In this document: in pieces, positions 16,578-24,795 of the stretch
Layout of the letters: the number at the start of each line of letters is the position of its first letter
Numbering within the stretch: position 1 is the first letter of the stretch
Source of the DNA: CAXXOK01 sp964584315
Lineage (GTDB): Bacteria; Bacillota; Clostridia; Christensenellales; Aristaeellaceae
NCBI GenBank assembly: GCA_964584315.1
Contig: CAZOZO010000020.1
Location: 1-51,822 of the forward strand
DNA length: 51,822 nucleotides
Direction of reading: 5' to 3'
Translations under genes and position numbers: made by a program
Notes under the pieces: model-generated
The model's input: only the letters and a program-made list of their open reading frames with translations
Database searches by the model: none
What the model was told of the DNA's origin: nothing

Positions 16578-18434
16578 ATGGCAACCAGCATCGAACGGCT
16601 TTTGGAACGGGTGGAGAAGCCCGCACGATATACGGGCGGCGAGATGAATGCCGCGGTCAAACCGCTCAGCGAGGCGGAGATATCCTTCGCGTTCTGTTTT
16701 CCGGATACGTATGAGGTGGGTATGTCGCACCTCGGTCTCAAAATTCTCTACCATGTCATCAACAGCCTGCCATATGCCTTGTGCGAGCGGGTGTTTATGC
16801 CTTGGGCCGATATGCTGGCCCTGCTGCGCACCGAGGGCGTGCCGCTTTTCTCCATGGAGAGCCGCACGGCGCTGAACCGTTTTGATATCGTAGGTTTTAC
16901 CCTGCAATATGAGATGAGCTATACCAATATTTTGGAGATGCTCTCGCTGGGCGGGGTACCGGTCAAGGCTGCGCAGCGCGGCGAAAGCGACCCTATCGTG
17001 GTGGCGGGCGGACCCTGCGCCACCAACCCGGAGCCCCTTTCCGCGTTCATCGACGCATTCATGATCGGCGACGGCGAAGAAGTCATCGTCGAAGTGATCG
17101 ACCTGCTAAACGCCTGCAAGAAGGCGGGCACGCCCCGCGCGGAACAGCTGCGCAAACTGGCCGCCATCGAGGGGGTATACGTGCCCTCGCTCTATTCCGC
17201 TTCCTACAAAGCGGACGGGACCATCGAGCGATTTGCACCCATTGACGCAGCGGCCCCCGCTACGGTCAGGAAGCGTTTTGTGCGCGACGTGGATGGCGCT
17301 GCCTTCCCCAGCAGTATCCCCGTGCCGTATACGCAGATCGTGCACGACCGCATCATGTTGGAAATCATGCGCGGCTGTACGCGCGGCTGCCGCTTCTGCC
17401 AAGCGGGCATGCTATACCGCCCCGTGCGCGAGCGCAGTGTGGATACGTTGCTCAAACAGGCCGAAAGCCTGATCGGCAGTACCGGCTATGAGGAGATTTC
17501 ACTCTCCTCCCTGTCCAGCGGCGACTATAGCTGCTTGCCGGAGCTCTGCGAAAAGCTGATGGAGCACTTCGCCAAGCAGCGCGTGAGCATATCGCTGCCC
17601 TCGCTGCGCATCGACAGTGTGGTCAAGGATTCGCTGGCGCAGACCCAGAAGGTGAAAAAAACAAGCCTCACCTTTGCGCCAGAGGCGGGCACACAGCGCC
17701 TGCGCGACGTGATCAACAAGGGCGTGACGGAGGAAGACCTGCTTTCAAAGCTCAAGGACGCGTTCGAGGGTGGGTGGAGCAGCGTGAAGCTCTACTTCAT
17801 GCTGGGCCTGCCTACTGAGACGATGGAAGATGTCGCCGGCATCGCCGCGCTGGGCGAAAAGGCTGTGCGGCAATACTACGCCGTACCCAAGGGCCAGCGC
17901 GCCAAGGGGCTGCGCGTAGCTTGCAGCGCGTCCGTGTTCGTGCCCAAGCCCTTCACGCCCTTTCAGTGGTGCGCGCAGGACACCATGGACGTGGTCAAGC
18001 AAAAGCAGCAGGAGCTTCGCAAACAGCTTTCGGCCGTGCGTGGGGCGACCTTCAACTGGCACGACCCGTCCGTCAGCTTTCTGGAGGCTTGCTTTGCCGC
18101 TGGCGACCGAAGGCTTTCGGATGTGCTCTACCGCGCGTGGGAGCTTGGCTGCAAGCTGGACGGCTGGAACGAGCACTTTCACTTTGACCTGTGGATGCAA
18201 GCCTTTGCCGACTGCGGCGTGGAACCGGCGTTTTTTGCCAACCGCGCTCGCGGGCAGGACGAAGTGCTCCCGTGGGATTTTATCGACATTGGCGTTACCA
18301 AGCGCTTTTTGTGGCTGGAGTACCAGCGCGCGCTGAAGGCGCAAACCACGCGCGATTGCCGCCTTGGCTGTAACGGTTGCGGAATCGAGCGGATGGAGGG
18401 GCTGTGCGACTATGCGAATGATCGTGGTGTTTGA
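16578..18434 (+). CDS. B12-binding-type radical SAM protein (TIGR03960-like)
   Basis: 618 aa. N-terminal half resembles a cobalamin-binding Rossmann region (FCFPDTYEVGMSHLGLKILYH about 36-56, then VVAGGPCATNPEP), followed by a radical SAM domain with the CxxxCxxC cluster motif at Cys267, Cys271, Cys274 (RGCTRGCRFCQAG). The gene pair radical SAM plus DUF2344 followed by rng is conserved in Clostridia; the reaction is unknown, though the context suggests RNA or ribosome modification. Start ATG 16578 has ATGGAGG at 16565-16571; the upstream in-frame ATG at 16533 lies inside the promoter. The gene overlaps the next by 23 bases. C-terminal CRLGCNGCGIE may bind metal. Confidence 0.88.
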   Translation: MATSIERLLERVEKPARYTGGEMNAAVKPLSEAEISFAFCFPDTYEVGMSHLGLKILYHVINSLPYALCERVFMPWADMLALLRTEGVPLFSMESRTALNRFDIVGFTLQYEMSYTNILEMLSLGGVPVKAAQRGESDPIVVAGGPCATNPEPLSAFIDAFMIGDGEEVIVEVIDLLNACKKAGTPRAEQLRKLAAIEGVYVPSLYSASYKADGTIERFAPIDAAAPATVRKRFVRDVDGAAFPSSIPVPYTQIVHDRIMLEIMRGCTRGCRFCQAGMLYRPVRERSVDTLLKQAESLIGSTGYEEISLSSLSSGDYSCLPELCEKLMEHFAKQRVSISLPSLRIDSVVKDSLAQTQKVKKTSLTFAPEAGTQRLRDVINKGVTEEDLLSKLKDAFEGGWSSVKLYFMLGLPTETMEDVAGIAALGEKAVRQYYAVPKGQRAKGLRVACSASVFVPKPFTPFQWCAQDTMDVVKQKQQELRKQLSAVRGATFNWHDPSVSFLEACFAAGDRRLSDVLYRAWELGCKLDGWNEHFHFDLWMQAFADCGVEPAFFANRARGQDEVLPWDFIDIGVTKRFLWLEYQRALKAQTTRDCRLGCNGCGIERMEGLCDYANDRGV

Positions 18435-19101
18435 GAAGGGTTTCGCCCTGCGGCATATCGGCCACCTCGACCTGATGCGCACCATCCAGCGTGCTTTGCG
18501 GCGTACCGACTTGCCCATCCGCTACAGCAAGGGCTTTAGTCCGCATATTCAGCTGAGTTTTGCAGCGCCGCTATCCGTTGGCGTCGTGGGCGCGCGCGAG
18601 GTGATGGATGTGCCCATGGAGGGCGACGTGACGGGAGATGCTTTTGTTTCCGCCATGAACGCCGTGCTGCCGCAGTGCCTGCGCGTGATGGCCACGCGGC
18701 CCGTAGCGGAGGACTTTCCAACGCTTATGGCACTAGTCGCAGGTTCGCGCATCCGCGTGGATATCGAAAGCAGCCCCGAGGCGGACAGAGTGGCGGAAGC
18801 CTTTCCGCGCTTCATGACGGACACGAACTGTGTTACCCTTCGCAAAACCAAGGCAGGCGAGAATATGACCAACATCCGCCCCTTCGTGCTGGAGGCGGAA
18901 CTGACCAAAGCGGAAAACGGCTATACGCTGCGCGCTTTAATCGAAAACCGCAAGGAGGGCTCTCTCAAACCTGCGGTGCTCATGCAGGCGCTGTGCGAGC
19001 TGGCCGAAGTGGGAAACGTGCCCTTTACCGCGACCCGTGAGTGCATCCTTGCCAAACAGGACGATGCCTATGTAAGGCTGGAGGACTATGCGCATGGCTG
19101 A
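18412..19101 (+). CDS. DUF2344 radical-SAM-linked protein (TIGR03936-like)
   Basis: 229 aa. Family signature at the N-terminus: FEKGFALRHIGHLDLMRTIQRALRR then LPIRYSKGFSPHIQLSFAAPL (about 34-54), which marks the partner protein of the preceding radical SAM enzyme; in some genomes the two are fused. No catalytic motif is apparent, so it may bind the RNA substrate (inference). The start ATG (18412) lies within the end of the radical SAM gene, with GGAGGG at 18395-18400, and the stop overlaps rng, so the three genes are coupled. Function of the family is unknown. Confidence 0.85.
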   Translation: MRMIVVFEKGFALRHIGHLDLMRTIQRALRRTDLPIRYSKGFSPHIQLSFAAPLSVGVVGAREVMDVPMEGDVTGDAFVSAMNAVLPQCLRVMATRPVAEDFPTLMALVAGSRIRVDIESSPEADRVAEAFPRFMTDTNCVTLRKTKAGENMTNIRPFVLEAELTKAENGYTLRALIENRKEGSLKPAVLMQALCELAEVGNVPFTATRECILAKQDDAYVRLEDYAHG

Positions 19102-20308
19102 AGACATTCGCATTCTGGTGCGCGCGAGCGGCGCGCGCCGCCACATCGCGCTTTTGGACGGAAACCGCCTCGCGGAATACTATGTCGAGAGCGAAGCAGA
19201 GGGGTCGCTCGTAAATGCCCTGTACCTTGGGCGCGTGGAGCGCGTGGTACCGGGCATGAACGCGGCGTTCGTCGGCATTGGTCAACCGCTGAATGCTTTT
19301 TTGCCGCTGGACGAGATGGCGAGCTTCACACAGAACGCCGAGGCAAAACCACTGGCCGCGGGCGCGGAGATCATCGTGCAGGTCAAAAAGGATGCCAAGG
19401 ATGAAAAGGGCGCGTTCGTCACCCGCGACGTGTCCATCCCCGGGCAGTACCTTCTTTACATGCCACTCAACCGCCATGTGGGCATCAGCAAACGCGTGAC
19501 TGACGAAGCGGAGCGCGAGCTGCTCAAGGCGCTGGGCGCGGAGCTTTCCGGCGGCGCGTTCGGGCTGGTGATGCGCGGCGCGGCAGCCGAAGCGCGGCGC
19601 GAGGCGATCAGCGAGGAGCTTGCGGAGCTGAAAGCGCAGTGGGAAGCCATCGAGAAGAAGGCGACCTTCGCCAAAGCGCCCGCCACGCTCCGCCGCGATA
19701 CCTCCGTGCTGGCGGGGCTGGTGCGCGACTACGCGCCAAGGTATTCGCTGGGCATTACCTGCAACGATACCATCAACCGTATGCCCGCGCCGCCCACGGG
19801 GCTCATGTGGGAGCAGGTGAACGATATGGAGCTGGACGCACAGTTCACCGCCGCGCGAGTGGAGGCACAGCTGACGGAGGCGCTGGGCCGCCTAGTGCCC
19901 ATCAAGAACGGCGGAACGCTGGTGATTGACGAGCGTGAGGCCCTGAGCACCATCGACGTGAACTCCGCAAGCTTTGTTGGGGATCGGGACGGAGACCTTG
20001 CCTTCCGCATGAATTTGGCGGTGTGCGACGATATCGCTCGGCAAATCAGGCTTCGCAATCTCAGCGGCATCATCCTGATCGATTTTATCGACATGAAGCG
20101 TGACGAGCAGCGTGCGCAGGTAATGGAACGGCTTGCGGACGAGCTCTCTCGCGAACGGGTCAAGACCGTGCTGCATGGCTTTACCAGCCTGGGCCTTTTG
20201 GAAATGACCCGCAAGCGCACCGGCCCCAGCCTGCGCGAGCAGCTGAAAACGCCGTGTGAAAAGTGCGGCGGCACCGGATACCGACTGGAAAGGGACAGGA
20301 AACCGTGA
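19094..20308 (+). CDS. rng: Ribonuclease E/G family endoribonuclease
   Basis: 404 aa, RNase G-like: S1 domain near 35-115 (YLGRVERVVPGMNAAFVGIG), RNase H-like catalytic core with acidic residues in GGTLVIDEREALSTIDVN and GIILIDFIDM (the Asp pair that binds the catalytic Mg2+), and the zinc-link CEKCGGTG near the C-terminus (about 387-394). It lacks the long scaffold tail of E. coli RNase E. Cleaves single-stranded RNA, including rRNA precursors. ATG 19094 is chosen because TGGAGG (19079-19084) is nine bases upstream; ATG 19088 is too close. In many Clostridia rplU-ysxB-rpmA follow; here miaB follows directly, overlapping by GTGA. Confidence 0.92.
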   Translation: MAEDIRILVRASGARRHIALLDGNRLAEYYVESEAEGSLVNALYLGRVERVVPGMNAAFVGIGQPLNAFLPLDEMASFTQNAEAKPLAAGAEIIVQVKKDAKDEKGAFVTRDVSIPGQYLLYMPLNRHVGISKRVTDEAERELLKALGAELSGGAFGLVMRGAAAEARREAISEELAELKAQWEAIEKKATFAKAPATLRRDTSVLAGLVRDYAPRYSLGITCNDTINRMPAPPTGLMWEQVNDMELDAQFTAARVEAQLTEALGRLVPIKNGGTLVIDEREALSTIDVNSASFVGDRDGDLAFRMNLAVCDDIARQIRLRNLSGIILIDFIDMKRDEQRAQVMERLADELSRERVKTVLHGFTSLGLLEMTRKRTGPSLREQLKTPCEKCGGTGYRLERDRKP

Positions 20309-21699
20309 GCAAAACCCCCGTTTACGTATCACCCGAGACACTGCGCGCGCAGGAGGACGCCGTCGAGCGCGTCTCTGCGCTGCCAAACCGCCCCGAAACC
20401 TACCATATCGTGACCTACGGCTGCCAGATGAACGCCCATGACAGTGAAACCCTGGCAGGTATGCTGGAAAGCATGGGCCTGCGCGAAGCGGCGGACAGGG
20501 TGAACGCAGATTTAGTGCTCTTCAATACCTGCTGCGTGCGCGACAACGCGGAGCGCCGGGCGCTGGGCAACGTCAACTGGCTCAAGGAGCTTAAAAAAGG
20601 CAGACCGTCGATGATCATTGGCGTGTGCGGTTGCATGGTGCAGCAGCCCGCCATGGTGCAGAAGATCTTGAAGCAGTATCCTTTTATCGATCTCGCGTTT
20701 GGCACGCACAATCTGCACGAGCTGCCGTCGATGCTGGAATCGCTCCTTACGGGCGGTGCGCGGCAGGTGAGCCTCGCCGCCGAGGAAAACCTTATCGCTG
20801 AGGGGCTGCCTGTCAAGCGACAGAGCGGGCATAAGGCGTTCATCACCATCATGTACGGGTGCAACAACTTCTGCTCCTACTGCATCGTGCCCTATGTGCG
20901 CGGGCGGGAACGCAGCCGCCGCATGGACGACATCCTTCGCGAGGCCGAAGGGCTTGTGAAGAGCGGCGTAAAGGAAATCATGCTGCTGGGGCAGAATGTG
21001 AACAGTTACGGCGACGGCGGAGCGGAGACATTCCCGCGCCTCCTGACCGCGCTGGACAAGCTGGGCGTGCCGCGTATCCGCTTCATGACCTCGCACCCCA
21101 AGGATTTGTCGGGCGAACTGATCGAAGCGATGGCGACGGGCAAGCATATCTTGAATCACCTGCATTTGCCGGTGCAGAGCGGCAACGATGAGATTCTTGC
21201 GGCTATGAACCGCCGATATACCCGTGAAGCTTACCTGGAGAAGGTAGAAGCCCTGCGCCGCGCTGTGCCGGACATCGGCCTCACGACCGATTTGATCGTG
21301 GGTTTCCCGGGCGAGACGGAAGCGCAGTTTGCAGACACGGTTTCGCTGGTGGATGCGGTCGGGTATGATTCAGCGTTCACGTTTATCTACAGCCCGCGCG
21401 ATGGCACCAAGGCGGCTACGCTTCCGGGCCAAATGCTGCCTGCGGTGACGGGCGCGCGCATGGAGAAGCTCCTTCGCGCCGTTGAGCGCAGTGCCGAGCG
21501 GGCGCACCAGACGATGCTTGGCAAAGCCGAGCAGGTGCTGGTGGAGAGCCTGAGCAAGCGTGACAGTGGCATGGTGTCCGGCAAGGGCACGCGCGGCATC
21601 ACCATCACCCTGCCCGGCACCGAGGCGGATATCGGGCAGATCATTCCCGTTCAAATCACATCCAGCGCGGTCAACACCCTGCGCGGGACACGACTGTAA
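20305..21699 (+). CDS. miaB: tRNA-2-methylthio-N6-dimethylallyladenosine synthase MiaB
   Basis: Radical SAM methylthiotransferase that converts i6A37 to ms2i6A37 in tRNAs reading UNN codons. N-terminal auxiliary-cluster domain: TYGCQMNAHDSE, FNTCCVRDNAE and GVCGCMVQQ provide the three cluster cysteines. The radical SAM motif is Cys186, Cys190, Cys193 (YGCNNFCSYC). A C-terminal TRAM domain ends with VQITSSAVNTLRGTRL. 464 aa, normal. The GTG start (20305) overlaps the rng stop (GTGA), with an AGGGACAGGA ribosome site; the ORF upstream of it has no family similarity. miaA, which makes its substrate, is five genes downstream. Confidence 0.96.
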   Translation: MSKTPVYVSPETLRAQEDAVERVSALPNRPETYHIVTYGCQMNAHDSETLAGMLESMGLREAADRVNADLVLFNTCCVRDNAERRALGNVNWLKELKKGRPSMIIGVCGCMVQQPAMVQKILKQYPFIDLAFGTHNLHELPSMLESLLTGGARQVSLAAEENLIAEGLPVKRQSGHKAFITIMYGCNNFCSYCIVPYVRGRERSRRMDDILREAEGLVKSGVKEIMLLGQNVNSYGDGGAETFPRLLTALDKLGVPRIRFMTSHPKDLSGELIEAMATGKHILNHLHLPVQSGNDEILAAMNRRYTREAYLEKVEALRRAVPDIGLTTDLIVGFPGETEAQFADTVSLVDAVGYDSAFTFIYSPRDGTKAATLPGQMLPAVTGARMEKLLRAVERSAERAHQTMLGKAEQVLVESLSKRDSGMVSGKGTRGITITLPGTEADIGQIIPVQITSSAVNTLRGTRL

Positions 21700-21710
21700 A
21701 GGAGCTATTT

Positions 21711-22109
21711 ATGGAGAACGTTTTGAATCAGGCGGAGCAGCTGGCCGAGGCCATTTTGGAGAGCGAAGTGTACATCAAAATGCGTATAGCCGAGCAAGCT
21801 GCCATGCGCGACGAAGAAGCCGCAGGCCTGATTGCCGAATACAGCCAGCGCCGCAGCGATGTGGAGACGCTTTTGGCCTCCAACGACCTTGACCACAAGG
21901 CGCTTGCCGAGGCCGGCGAAAAGCTCGAAGCGGCTGAAAAGGCCGTGGATGAAAACATGCTCATCAAAGTCATGCGCGATACGAACAGCGCGTTTTCTGA
22001 TATGATGCAGCAGGTGAACAAGATCATCAAATATGTGGTGACCGGCGAGATGGAGCAGGAAGAGGGTTGCTCCGGCTCGTGCGGCAGCTGCGGCGGCTGC
22101 CACCACTGA
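21711..22109 (+). CDS. YlbF/YmcA-family protein with Cys-rich tail
   Basis: 132 aa, mostly alpha-helical, of the YlbF/YmcA (RicF/RicA) family: AEAILESEVYIKMRIAEQAA at the start, a heptad-rich middle, then AFSDMMQQVNKIIKYVVTG. The last residues form C-x3-C-x2-C-x2-C-HH (CSGSCGSCGGCHH), a likely Fe-S or zinc site. In B. subtilis the RicA/RicF/RicT complex carries [4Fe-4S] clusters and controls RNase Y-dependent mRNA processing; ymcA there is next to miaB, as here. Which paralogue this is cannot be decided by eye. Follows miaB after 11 bases with an AAAGGAG site. Confidence 0.88.
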   Translation: MENVLNQAEQLAEAILESEVYIKMRIAEQAAMRDEEAAGLIAEYSQRRSDVETLLASNDLDHKALAEAGEKLEAAEKAVDENMLIKVMRDTNSAFSDMMQQVNKIIKYVVTGEMEQEEGCSGSCGSCGGCHH

Positions 22110-22117
22110 GCAACGGA

Positions 22118-22150
22118 ACGCCCCGCTGCGAACGCTGCGCAGCGGGGCGT
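22118..22150 (+). terminator. Perfect hairpin between ylbF and mutS (partial terminator or processing site)
   Basis: ACGCCCCGCTGCG (22118-22130) pairs perfectly with CGCAGCGGGGCGT (22138-22150). No T-run follows, so it is more likely an mRNA-stabilising or processing hairpin, or a leaky terminator, within the operon. Confidence 0.5.
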
Positions 22151-22196
22151 AGATCCCTGACACAGGCCGTGCAGGCGGAGGAAAGGAAGAACTGCG

Positions 22197-24785
22197 ATGC
22201 CAGTAACCCCCATGATGCAGCAGTACCTTGATGTTAAAAGCAGGCATCAGGACTGTATCGTGTTCTTCCGCCTAGGCGATTTTTATGAGATGTTCTTTGA
22301 CGACGCACTGCTTGTATCGCGGGAACTGGAGCTGACGCTGACCGGCAAGGATTGCGGCTTGGAAGAGCGCGCGCCCATGTGCGGCGTCCCCTACCATGCG
22401 GCCGCCACGTATATTGCCCGCCTTGTCGATAACGGGCACAAGGTGGCCATCTGCGAGCAAATGACCGACCCTGCCCTGAGCAAAGGCCTGGTCGAGCGCG
22501 AGGTCGTGCGCATCGTGACCCCCGGCACCGTCGTAGACCCACTGATGCTCGACGAAAAGAGCAACAGCTACATCCTCTGCGCCGCGTTTCACGGCAAGGA
22601 GGTATCACTTGCCTACACAGACGTGAGCACCGGCGAGTTCATGGTCAATTTGATCAAGGAATCCGCGCTGCGCGACGAGCTGACCCGCGTGCACCCGCAC
22701 GAGATCGTGACCGACAGCGAGGAGCAGCTCTCCCCATACCTTGCCGAGACGGTGGCCGTGAGCGTGCTGCCCGCCTCGGCCTTTGCGCGCGCCGCCGCTG
22801 AGGAGCAACTGCTCTCGCATTTCAAGGCGGGATCGCTGACCGCGCTGGGGCTGGAACTTCGGGACCGACGCGCTATCGCTGCGGGCGCGCTTTTGCGCTA
22901 CCTGTCGGAAACGCAGAAGAACAGCCTTGCGCATATCACAGCCATCGCCTATTGCCAGACTGGCGATACCATGTACCTGGACCGCGCCACGCGAAGGAAT
23001 CTGGAATTGACTGAAAGCCTGCGCAGCGGCGAACGGCGCGGGTCGCTGTTGTGGCTTCTAGACAAGACTTGCACCGCCATGGGTGCGCGACTTTTGCGCA
23101 GTTGGGTGGAGGAACCGCTCATCAGCCGCGACCGCATCATGGCGCGCCTTGACGCCGTGGAAGCCCTGCGCGACAACTACATGGCCGCAGACGAGCTCTG
23201 CGAAGCCCTGACCGGCGTTGCCGATCTGGAACGGCTGCTCTCCAAGATCAGCTACGGGAGCTTGAATGCGCGTGACTGCCTCGCGCTGCTGCGTTCCCTG
23301 CGCAGCGTTGGGCCGATCCGTGACGAATTGACACAGTTCAAATTGCCGCCTGTCGAGGCCCTCCGGCACACGCTGTCGCCGCTGAACGCGCTCTGTGAAC
23401 TGATCGAGCGCGCCATCCATCCCGATGCGCCGCTGGCCATATCCGAGGGCGGCATCATCGCCGATGGCTATCATGCAGAGTTGGACGACTATCGCGCCGC
23501 GTCGGTCAACGGCAAGCAGTGGATCCTCGATTTGGAGACGGCGGAGCGTCAGGAATCGGGCATCAAAAACCTGAAGATACAGTACAACCGCGTGTTTGGG
23601 TATTACATCGAGGTTACCAAGAGCAACCTTGCCAGCGTACCTCTGCGCTATGTGCGCAAACAGACACTTGCAAACTGCGAGCGCTACATCACCCCGGAGC
23701 TGAGTGAGATCGAGCGCAAGATCACCGGCGCGCAGCAGGCGGCCATGGCGCTGGAGATGCAGCTGTTTAGCGACGTGCGCGACGCCATTGCCCGCGAGAT
23801 ACCTGCCATCCAGCAAAACGCCATGGCGCTCAAAACACTGGACGCATTGCTCTCGCTGGCCCGCGTGGCCCGCGATTATGACTATGTGAAGCCGACCATC
23901 ACTGACGACGGGGTGCTCTCCATCCAAAATGGCCGCCACCCGATCGTGGAGCGGATGCTCAACGACACGCCCTTTGTGCCCAACGATACCCTCATGGATA
24001 CCGACCATAACCGTATGCTGATCGTGACCGGCCCTAACATGGCGGGCAAGAGCACATACATGCGTCAGGTGGCGCTGATCACGGCGCTGGCGCACATCGG
24101 CAGCTTTGTGCCCGCGGAGAGCGCGAGCGTGTGCCTGTGCGACCGCATATTTACCCGCATCGGCGCCAGTGACGACCTTGCAAGCGGCCAAAGCACCTTT
24201 ATGGTGGAGATGAGCGAAACAGCCAACATCCTGCGTAGCGCCACCGCCAAATCGCTTATCCTGCTGGACGAGATCGGCCGCGGCACCAGCACGTTTGACG
24301 GGCTCAGCATCGCGTGGGCGGTGGTAGAGCACATCCTCGACCCAAAGAAGATAGGCGCGAAAACGCTGTTTGCAACGCACTACCATGAGCTCAGCGAGCT
24401 GGAAGGCCGCTTCGAGGGTGTGCGCAACTACTGCATCACCGTGATGGAGCGCGGCGAAGAGGTCATCTTCCTGCGCAAAATACGGCCCGGCGGCGCGGAC
24501 AGGAGTTACGGCGTGCACGTTGCACGGCTGGCGGGCGTGCCCGCCACGGTGGTCGCGCGCGCCCACGAGATTCAGGCGCGGCTGGAGGCCAGCGACATCA
24601 ATCAGGAGACCATCAGCCAGAATATTCTCGAGCAGAAGAAGAAGGCCTTGCGCCAGACCGATATGTTCCACATGAAGCAGGACGAGCTGGTGGAAGAGCT
24701 GCAAGCCCTCGACGTGCTGGCCATCACCCCGATGGAGGCGCTGAACACGCTCTTCCGCCTGCGCGAAAAGGCCAGAAGGCTGTAA
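22197..24785 (+). CDS. mutS: DNA mismatch repair protein MutS
   Basis: 862 aa, MutS1 type. N-terminal mismatch-recognition motif FFRLGDFYEMFFDDA (the Phe-x-Glu wedge, about residues 25-38), connector, lever/clamp domains, then the ABC ATPase: Walker A TGPNMAGKSTYMR (about 610-622), signature region ASDDLASGQSTFMVEMSE, Walker B ILLDEIGRGTSTFDG, and the H-loop FATHYHEL. It ends with the helix-turn-helix dimer motif and a beta-clamp-like region. Recognises mismatches after replication and recruits MutL. AGGAAAGGAAG lies before the ATG. mutL starts ten bases after its stop. Confidence 0.98.
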   Translation: MPVTPMMQQYLDVKSRHQDCIVFFRLGDFYEMFFDDALLVSRELELTLTGKDCGLEERAPMCGVPYHAAATYIARLVDNGHKVAICEQMTDPALSKGLVEREVVRIVTPGTVVDPLMLDEKSNSYILCAAFHGKEVSLAYTDVSTGEFMVNLIKESALRDELTRVHPHEIVTDSEEQLSPYLAETVAVSVLPASAFARAAAEEQLLSHFKAGSLTALGLELRDRRAIAAGALLRYLSETQKNSLAHITAIAYCQTGDTMYLDRATRRNLELTESLRSGERRGSLLWLLDKTCTAMGARLLRSWVEEPLISRDRIMARLDAVEALRDNYMAADELCEALTGVADLERLLSKISYGSLNARDCLALLRSLRSVGPIRDELTQFKLPPVEALRHTLSPLNALCELIERAIHPDAPLAISEGGIIADGYHAELDDYRAASVNGKQWILDLETAERQESGIKNLKIQYNRVFGYYIEVTKSNLASVPLRYVRKQTLANCERYITPELSEIERKITGAQQAAMALEMQLFSDVRDAIAREIPAIQQNAMALKTLDALLSLARVARDYDYVKPTITDDGVLSIQNGRHPIVERMLNDTPFVPNDTLMDTDHNRMLIVTGPNMAGKSTYMRQVALITALAHIGSFVPAESASVCLCDRIFTRIGASDDLASGQSTFMVEMSETANILRSATAKSLILLDEIGRGTSTFDGLSIAWAVVEHILDPKKIGAKTLFATHYHELSELEGRFEGVRNYCITVMERGEEVIFLRKIRPGGADRSYGVHVARLAGVPATVVARAHEIQARLEASDINQETISQNILEQKKKALRQTDMFHMKQDELVEELQALDVLAITPMEALNTLFRLREKARRL

Positions 24786-24795
24786 GGAGCGAACC

